Shown: piece by piece, positions 58,872-64,000 of the stretch
How the letters are laid out: the number at the start of each line of letters is the position of its first letter
How positions within the stretch are numbered: the first letter of the stretch is position 1
From: Cellulosimicrobium protaetiae
Lineage (GTDB): Bacteria; Actinomycetota; Actinomycetes; Actinomycetales; Cellulomonadaceae
Reading direction: 5' to 3'
Length of the DNA: 64,000 nt
Assembly: GCF_009708005.2 (NCBI RefSeq)
Contig: NZ_CP052757.1
Span: forward strand, 3,720,001-3,784,000
The notes under the pieces: model-generated
Seen by the model: the letters and a program-made list of their open reading frames with translations, nothing else
Databases searched by the model: none
What the model was told of the DNA's origin: nothing
Translations under genes and position numbers: made by a program

Positions 58872-60296
58872 GTGACCGCACCCGAGCACGAGACGTACCC
58901 CCTGGGCCTGCGTCTCGACGGCCGCCGGACCGTCGTGGTCGGCGGTGGCCCCGTCGCGGCGCGCCGCACGCGCGGGCTCCTCGACGCGGGCGCCGTCGTT
59001 TCGGTCGTCGCGCCGTTCGTGTGCGAGGACCTCGCAGAGCTGCTCGCGGCCCACGGGACCGAGGACGCCGGAGGCGCCCACGGGCACGCGGTCGCGCCCC
59101 GGGACCGCGGCGCGCGGCTGTCGTGGGTGCGGCGCGACTACCTCACGGGCGACCTCGACGGCGCGTGGCTCGTCCACACCGCGACCGGCGACCCGCACGT
59201 GGACGCCGAGGTCGCGGCCGACGCCGAGGCCGACCGGGTCTTCTGCGTCGCCGCGGGTGACGCCGACCTCGCGACCGCGTGGGTGCCCGCCGTGGCGCGT
59301 ACGCGCGTCCCGAGCACGGCTCCGGGTGACGTTGCGGGCGGTCCGGCTCGCGACGACTCGCTCCGCCAGGCCGCAGAGGTCACGGTGTCGGTCAACGCGG
59401 GCCGGGACCCACGGCGCGCCCAGCGCGTGCGCGACGCCGTCGCCGCCCTGCTCGAGACGGGCGAGCTGCCGCTCCGCGCCGTGCGCGCGCCCGGCGTCGC
59501 CTCGTCGGGCGCCGACGAGCAGCTGGGCGGCCTGCCGCTCGCCGGTGCCGTCACGGCACCGCTCGTGCGCCCGGTGGGGTCGGTCGCCCTCGTCGGGGGC
59601 GGGCCCGGCGACACGGGGCTGATCTCGGTGCGCGGGCGACGCCTGCTCGCGGAGGCGGACGTCGTCGTGGTCGACCGGCTCGGGCCACGCGGCCTGCTCG
59701 CCGAGCTCGGCGACGACGTCGAGGTCGTGGACGTCGGCAAGACGCCGGGGCACCACCCGGTGCCGCAGGCGGAGATCAACCGGATCCTCGTGCACCACGC
59801 CCTCGTCGGGCGGCGGGTCGTGCGCCTCAAGGGTGGCGACCCGTACGTGTTCGGCCGCGGCGGCGAGGAGCTCGACGCGTGCCGCGAGCACGGCATCCCG
59901 GTGGAGGTCGTGCCGGGCGTGACGAGCGCCGTCTCCGTCCCCGCAGCCGCAGGCATCCCCGTGACGCACCGCGGCCTGTCCCGCGGTTTCACCGTGCTCA
60001 CCGGGCACGAGGACGTCGGCAAGGTCCCGGCGGCGAGCGACCACACGGTCGTCCTGCTCATGGGCGTCTCGCGGCTCGCGGAGACGGCGGACGCGCTCGT
60101 CGCGCAGGGCCGCTCGCCCGAGACGCCCGTCGCGGTCGTCGAGGACGGCTACGGCCCGCGCCAGCGGACGACGGTCGGCACCCTCGCGACCATCGCCGAC
60201 CGCGCCCGCGAGGCGGGCGTCCGCCCCCCGGCGGTCACGGTCGTGGGCGACGTCGTCACCCTCTCCCCCGCCTGGCCGACCCCCGCCCCTCGCTGA
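58872..60296 (+). CDS. cysG: Siroheme synthase (CysG: dehydrogenase/chelatase-like plus uroporphyrinogen-III methyltransferase)
   Basis: A 474-residue fused enzyme. The N-terminal domain (about 1-215) is precorrin-2 dehydrogenase-like: LRLDGRRTVVVGGGPVAARRTRGLLDAGAVVSVVAP. It has a roughly 25-residue insertion rich in Gly/Ala/His after residue 60 and a weakly conserved second half. The C-terminal methyltransferase (about 230-474) is well conserved: VALVGGGPGDTGLISVRG, GHHPVPQAEIN, RLKGGDPYVFGRGGEELDA and GVTSAVSVPAAAGIPVTHRG. It supplies siroheme for NirA. TAGGCT, partly made of the cysN stop codon, lies 7 nt before the GTG, suggesting an extra internal, leaderless promoter. Confidence 0.9.
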   Translation: MTAPEHETYPLGLRLDGRRTVVVGGGPVAARRTRGLLDAGAVVSVVAPFVCEDLAELLAAHGTEDAGGAHGHAVAPRDRGARLSWVRRDYLTGDLDGAWLVHTATGDPHVDAEVAADAEADRVFCVAAGDADLATAWVPAVARTRVPSTAPGDVAGGPARDDSLRQAAEVTVSVNAGRDPRRAQRVRDAVAALLETGELPLRAVRAPGVASSGADEQLGGLPLAGAVTAPLVRPVGSVALVGGGPGDTGLISVRGRRLLAEADVVVVDRLGPRGLLAELGDDVEVVDVGKTPGHHPVPQAEINRILVHHALVGRRVVRLKGGDPYVFGRGGEELDACREHGIPVEVVPGVTSAVSVPAAAGIPVTHRGLSRGFTVLTGHEDVGKVPAASDHTVVLLMGVSRLAETADALVAQGRSPETPVAVVEDGYGPRQRTTVGTLATIADRAREAGVRPPAVTVVGDVVTLSPAWPTPAPR

Positions 60297-60354
60297 GTGC
60301 ATGAAATAGTCGCCCTCGAATCGGTTCGAGGACGACTATTTCATGCACTCAGCG
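60291..60354. terminator. Long bidirectional hairpin containing the cysG stop codon
   Basis: Arms 60,291-60,312 and 60,333-60,354 are perfectly complementary over 22 bp. An inner CCTCGAA/TTCGAGG stem continues them past one mismatch to a TCGG loop, giving about 30 bp in all. The left arm contains the cysG TGA. The right arm ends 1 base before the response-regulator stop. The stem is AT-rich (ATGAAATAG) for this genome and shares CGCTGAGTGC with the glyA hairpin. Confidence 0.88.
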
Positions 60355-60355
60355 G

Positions 60356-61054
60356 TCAGAGGAGGCGGCGCTGGGCCGCCCAGCGGGTGAGCTCGTGACG
60401 GGACGAGAGCTGGAGCTTGCGCAGGACCGCGGAGACGTGGGTCTCGACCGTCTTGATCGAGATGAACAGCTCGGACGCGACCTCGCGGTAGGTGTAGCCG
60501 CGTGCGATGAGGCGCATGACCTCCTGCTCGCGGGCCGAGAGCCGGTCGAGCTCGTCGTCGCGCACCGCGACGTCGCCCGCGCCCGTGCCGAACGCGTCGA
60601 GCACGAACCCGGCGAGGCGCGGCGAGAACACCGCGTCGCCCCCCGCGACCTGCCCGACGGCCGCCGACAGGTCCGGCCCGGAGATCGCCTTGGTCACGTA
60701 CCCGCGCGCCCCGGCGCGGATGACCGCGACGACGTCCTCCGCGGCGTCGGACACCGACAGCGCGAGGAACCGCACGTCGCCGAGCACATCGGCGCAGCGC
60801 TGGATGACCTCGGCGCCGCCGCCCCCGTTCCCGCCGGGCAGGTGCACGTCGAGCAGCACGACCGGGGGCCGCAGCTCGTGCACGCGCGCGACCGCGGACT
60901 CGACGTCGTCCGCCTCCCCCACCACGGCGACGAGCGCCGGGTCGAGGCTCGCGCGCACGCCCGCCCGGAACATGTGGTGGTCGTCGACGAGCACCACCGG
61001 GACGGGGCCGGTCGCTGGGACGCCGTCGGCGGGCGTGCTGGGGATGGTCGTCAC
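60356..61054 (-). CDS. NarL/LuxR-family response regulator
   Basis: A 232-residue two-component regulator. The receiver domain (about 18-140) has VVLVDDHHMFRAGVRASL with the acidic pocket, LLDVHLPGG with the phospho-accepting Asp, LALSVSD and KAISGPDL. The C-terminal LuxR HTH (about 165-232) reads LSAREQEVMRLIARGYTYREVASELFISIKTVETHVSAVLRKL. The receiver contains an extra Gly stretch (GGNGGGGAEV). The GTG at 61054 overlaps the stop of the sensor kinase by four bases, so the two are coupled and form a cognate pair. Confidence 0.92.
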   Translation of the reverse strand: MTTIPSTPADGVPATGPVPVVLVDDHHMFRAGVRASLDPALVAVVGEADDVESAVARVHELRPPVVLLDVHLPGGNGGGGAEVIQRCADVLGDVRFLALSVSDAAEDVVAVIRAGARGYVTKAISGPDLSAAVGQVAGGDAVFSPRLAGFVLDAFGTGAGDVAVRDDELDRLSAREQEVMRLIARGYTYREVASELFISIKTVETHVSAVLRKLQLSSRHELTRWAAQRRLL

Positions 61055-62490
61055 GGGTCCTCCTGGTTCGACGGGGCGCTCGACGGGGTGCCCGACGGCG
61101 GGCGGGCGGGCTCGGGCTCTCCCGTCACGGCCCGTGGCACGCGCAACCGTACCTCCGTGCCCCACCCCGGCCTGCTGATGATCTCGGCCTTGCCGCCGCG
61201 GCGCTGGACGCGCCCGAGGATCGACTCCCGGACGCCGAACCGGTCGGGCGCGACGTCGTCCATGTCGAAGCCGTCCCCGCGGTCGCGCACGAAGACCTCG
61301 ACGGCCGCGTCGCTCACCTCGAGGTAGACCGAGTACGGCGGCCCGCCGTGCGCGACGGCGTTGACGAGCGCCTCCCGCGTCGCCTGGAGCAGCGCCGCGG
61401 TCTCCTGGGTGGGGGTGCAGTCGCCCACCACGACGACGTCCACGACGACCGGTCCCGGGTCGGGCTCGGCGCCGCCCGGCACGCCGGCACCGGGAGCCCC
61501 GATGGGCTCGGCCCGTCGGCCGACACGCCCGTCCTCGATCTCCGCGACGAGCCCGCGCAGCTCGGCGGCGAGCGACGTCCCCGGCGAGGGGCGGTCGTCG
61601 TACAGCCACTCGCGCAGCTCGCGCTCCTGGGCGCGCGCGAGGCGCGCGACCGTGTCGGAGTCCGACGCGCGGGCGCGGATGAGCGCGAGCGTCTGGAGGA
61701 CCGAGTCGTGCAGGTGCGCGGCGATGTCGGCGCGCTCGGCCTCCCGGGCGCGCGCGGCACGCTCGTCCCCGAGCTCGCGGACCAGCTTGAGCCACCACGG
61801 GGCGAGCACGATCGCGACGCCGCCGAGGACCGCGACCGCCGCGACCGCCGCGCGGACGATCTGGGTGGGCCGCGCGTCCTGCCCCACGAGGAGGACGATG
61901 CCCACGAGCACGAGCACGACGCCGCCCGCGATGCGGAGGACCCCGGCGGGCGTGCGCCCGCCGGCCCGCGTGAGCAGGCGGCCGCGCTCGACGGCGTCGA
62001 GCTGGCTCCACGCGAGCGCCGCGCCCGCGAGCGCGATGAGGACGGGGATCACCCACGACACCTCGACGTCGATGCCGGTGCGCAGCGCGACGAGCAGGGC
62101 GGCGCCGCCCAGCAGGACGACGCCGATCGCGACGTCGCGCACGGGGAGCCGGCGCACGCTGCCCTGCAGCCGCGGCGCGAGGCGCGACAGCGACGCCGGG
62201 CGCTGCTCGTCGCGCGCCGCGGCCGGGTCGCCGGACGGCACCGTGAGCCACCAGAACACGTAGAGCGCGACACCGGCACCGCCCGCGAGCCCGAGGAACG
62301 CCATCACGAGGCGCACGACCCCGACGCCCACGCCCAGGTGCGCCGCGAGCCCCGCGCACACGCCGGCGACCCAGCGGCCGCGCTCGGGGCGGCGCAGCGG
62401 CAGGTCACGCGGGCGGGCACCGGGCCGGGCACCGCGACCGGTGCCGCTCGGTGCGCCGGGCCGCGGGCCGGGGCGTGCAGGAGTGGTCAC
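61051..62490 (-). CDS. PspC-fused sensor histidine kinase
   Basis: A 479-residue membrane kinase. The N-terminus carries a PspC domain (about 30-90; GRWVAGVCAGLAAHLGVGVGVVRLVMAFLGLAGG), followed by three or four more membrane helices (about 120-235). The HisKA_3-type dimerisation helix (ADIAAHLHDSVLQTLALIRARA, with the phospho-His in HLHDS) and an ATPase domain (ATREALVNAVAHGG, VFVRDRGDGFDMDDV, and a GGKAEIISRPGWGTEVRL end) complete it. An Ala/Pro-rich loop interrupts the ATPase region. Such fusions in actinobacteria are linked to envelope stress. It is divergent from another PspC-domain gene. GTG start at 62490. Confidence 0.9.
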   Translation of the reverse strand: MTTPARPGPRPGAPSGTGRGARPGARPRDLPLRRPERGRWVAGVCAGLAAHLGVGVGVVRLVMAFLGLAGGAGVALYVFWWLTVPSGDPAAARDEQRPASLSRLAPRLQGSVRRLPVRDVAIGVVLLGGAALLVALRTGIDVEVSWVIPVLIALAGAALAWSQLDAVERGRLLTRAGGRTPAGVLRIAGGVVLVLVGIVLLVGQDARPTQIVRAAVAAVAVLGGVAIVLAPWWLKLVRELGDERAARAREAERADIAAHLHDSVLQTLALIRARASDSDTVARLARAQERELREWLYDDRPSPGTSLAAELRGLVAEIEDGRVGRRAEPIGAPGAGVPGGAEPDPGPVVVDVVVVGDCTPTQETAALLQATREALVNAVAHGGPPYSVYLEVSDAAVEVFVRDRGDGFDMDDVAPDRFGVRESILGRVQRRGGKAEIISRPGWGTEVRLRVPRAVTGEPEPARPPSGTPSSAPSNQEDP

Positions 62491-62626
62491 CCCCCGATCG
62501 TCACACGTCCCGGGCGCTCGGAGCGCCCCCGGACGGGGAAACCAGGGTCGCGCAGCGACCCGTTCAGGGTCGGGTCAGGGTGGCACCCGATACCGGCGAG
62601 GCGGCTCCGGGACCAGCATGGTGGTC

Positions 62627-64000
62627 ATGAGCACTCCCGACCTTCCCGGACCCGGCCCCCAGCCCGGGCCCTCCGGCGGCGCCGCCAACACGCCCGGCGC
62701 CCAGCCGGGCACCGTCCCTCCAGGGCCGGGCGGCCCCGACCCCGCGTGGACCGGGCCCTCCGGCCCGACCGATCCCGGGCAGGGTCCGCCGCAGGGCCCT
62801 CCCCAGGGTTCGCCGCAGGGCCCGGGCGCGACCCGCCCGAACGGCACCGACGGGTTCTTCGACGCCGTCCGCCGTGTCGGCATCTACCGTGCGGACGACC
62901 GGTGGATCGGTGGTGTCGCGTCCGGCGTCGCCGAGCGGTTCGGGATCGACCCGCTCATCGTGCGCGGTCTGCTGTTCGTGACGTTCTTCCTGTCCGGTGC
63001 CGGGCTCGTCCTGTACGGCGCGGCGTGGGCCCTGCTGCCGGAGCGGCGCGACGGGCGCATCCACCTGCAGGAGGCGTTCCGCGGCAACGTCGACGTCGCG
63101 CTGCTCGGCGCGGCCGCGTTCGTCGTCGTGGGCTTCTCCTGGGGCGGCGGCTGGTGGTCGTGGTGGGACGCGCTCCACCTGGGGTGGCTGACAGGTCTGT
63201 TCTGGGTCGCGGCGTTCGTCACCGTGGCCGTCGTCGTGGCCTCGGCTCTCACGCAGCGCGGCCCCCGGGGCACCCAGGGCGCGCCGCCGCCGGCGCCGCC
63301 GTGGCCCGGAGGTCCCGGCGCCCCGGGCGCCGGTGGTCCCGGGACGCCCGGGTACGGCCCGACCGGACCCGGGTACGGTCCGACCGGGCCGGGGAACCCT
63401 CCCGGCTCTCCCGGTGGCGGCCCCGCACCGACCGACGCCCCGTGGGGCACCCCCGGGACGCCGTCGGGCGCCGCGCCCACCGGCCCCCAGGACCGCGTCA
63501 CCTGGTCCGCCGAGGCCGGCCCCTACACGTCGGCCGCGCCGGGCGTGACCGCGCCCGTCCCCCCGTACGCCTCGGGCGCACCGCTCGGCCCGACGGCGCC
63601 CCGCGCCCCGCAGGCCGGAGCACCGCGTGTCCACCAGGGACGGCAGAACCCGTCCGCGCCGCGGCCGCCACAGCCCCCGCAGGCTCCCCGGCCGCCGAAG
63701 CCCCCGCGCACCCGGGGGCCGGGAGCGACCACGACCGGCATCGTGGTCGGGCTGAGCCTCCTGCTCGGCGCGTTCCTGCTCGTCGTCGAGCGCCAGGGCG
63801 AGCTCCCCTGGCCCGTCTTCCTCACCTGGGCGGGCCTGTCCGGCATCCTCGCCGGCCTCGCGATCGTCGTCAGCGGCCTGCGCGGGCGGACGAGCGGCGG
63901 CCTCGGCTGGCTGGCCGTGCTCCTGCTCGTCGTCGCGCTCCCCGCATCCGCGTGGCGGTCCGCACCCTTCACCTTCTTCCTCGACGACTCGGTACGGACC
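62627..64000 (+). CDS. PspC domain membrane protein (3' end beyond window)
   Basis: An open frame of 458 codons that runs off the right end of the window without a stop. Residues 1-80 are Pro/Gly/Gln-rich. A PspC domain follows (VRRVGIYRADDRWIGGVASGVAERFGIDPLIVRGLLFV, near 81-145). A second membrane pair (ALLGAAAFVVVGFSWGGGWW and TGLFWVAAFVTVAVVVASAL) comes next, then about 170 Pro/Gly-rich residues with GYGPTGP repeats, and further helices (TGIVVGLSLLLGAFLLVV and on). The start may be ATG 62627 or ATG 62618. It is divergent from the PspC-kinase gene, so the two probably respond to the same envelope stress. The antisense frame at 62,564-63,634 is a shadow. Confidence 0.85.
   Translation, partial: MSTPDLPGPGPQPGPSGGAANTPGAQPGTVPPGPGGPDPAWTGPSGPTDPGQGPPQGPPQGSPQGPGATRPNGTDGFFDAVRRVGIYRADDRWIGGVASGVAERFGIDPLIVRGLLFVTFFLSGAGLVLYGAAWALLPERRDGRIHLQEAFRGNVDVALLGAAAFVVVGFSWGGGWWSWWDALHLGWLTGLFWVAAFVTVAVVVASALTQRGPRGTQGAPPPAPPWPGGPGAPGAGGPGTPGYGPTGPGYGPTGPGNPPGSPGGGPAPTDAPWGTPGTPSGAAPTGPQDRVTWSAEAGPYTSAAPGVTAPVPPYASGAPLGPTAPRAPQAGAPRVHQGRQNPSAPRPPQPPQAPRPPKPPRTRGPGATTTGIVVGLSLLLGAFLLVVERQGELPWPVFLTWAGLSGILAGLAIVVSGLRGRTSGGLGWLAVLLLVVALPASAWRSAPFTFFLDDSVRT

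Noticed and set aside
62564-63634. Minus-strand frame of 356 codons at the right end
   Set aside because: It is antisense to the plus-strand PspC gene, which has a recognisable PspC domain and runs off the window.

Overview
The window is a contiguous piece of a very GC-rich actinobacterial chromosome, by eye above 70% G+C. Strong G/C third-position codon use, many genes with an extended -10 hexamer (TANNNT) only 6-8 nt before the start codon, a fused amylase-pullulanase, and a broken-up folD/purH/purN/mdh/icd/sucCD neighbourhood point to a Micrococcales member of the Cellulomonas / Cellulosimicrobium / Isoptericola type. That placement is inference. No phage, plasmid, transposase, integrase, tRNA, rRNA or CRISPR locus was found.

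Layout. 0-5.7 kb: 3' end of galK, exonuclease III, an MFS permease, then glyA and folD behind a ZTP (pfl) riboswitch, and a GNAT enzyme. 5.8-18.2 kb: purU, then carbohydrate genes: a three-gene monosaccharide ABC importer (mmsA-mmsB-chvE type) with LacI-type boxes upstream, a small GNAT, and a 2,063-residue secreted amylase-pullulanase with a MalR-like operator in its promoter. 18.4-26.5 kb: a fused full-length ABC exporter, malate and isocitrate dehydrogenases, an aquaporin and a DUF3017 protein. 26.6-33 kb: an FAD reductase, purH behind a second ZTP riboswitch, a divergent MFS/ArsR pair and purN. 33-45 kb: a peptidase, an MFS permease, DUF6350, patatin plus acyltransferase, sucCD, and an OmpA-like lipoprotein. 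45-53.4 kb: a small HTH/Clp-N operon, a DUF2975/XRE pair, DUF6518, pcrA, VOC, DUF456, PadR plus hydrolase. 53.5-60.3 kb: a complete assimilatory sulfate-reduction operon (nirA-cysH-cysD-cysN, then cysG) preceded by a promoter/operator and a leaderless Cys-rich leader peptide. 60.3-64 kb: a NarL-type response regulator, a PspC-fused histidine kinase, and a divergent PspC protein cut by the window end.

How genes work together. Folate-linked one-carbon metabolism and purine synthesis (glyA, folD, purU, purH, purN) are scattered, but glyA and purH share the same ZTP riboswitch class. icd and sucC share a 14-bp palindromic motif upstream, which suggests a common TCA-cycle regulator. The sulfur operon lacks an APS-kinase domain and has an APS-reductase-type CysH, so sulfate probably goes through APS, sulfite and sulfide, with CysG supplying siroheme.

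The most unusual material lies between genes. Three copies of an apparently undescribed element occur at 28,258-28,362, 36,962-37,061 and 47,823-47,931. Each has a conserved 45-49 nt core holding a small covarying hairpin with an invariant GAGGAACGA loop. Each core is enclosed by long perfect inverted arms whose sequence differs completely from copy to copy. One copy sits inside the coding sequence of pcrA and is translated as part of its C-terminal linker. A second family of about 21-bp tandem repeats (CGAGGTAGAACCCTGG type) occurs just after, or across, the stop codons of three genes, always in the same orientation relative to the gene. Several other gene ends carry very long hairpins with near-perfect arms.
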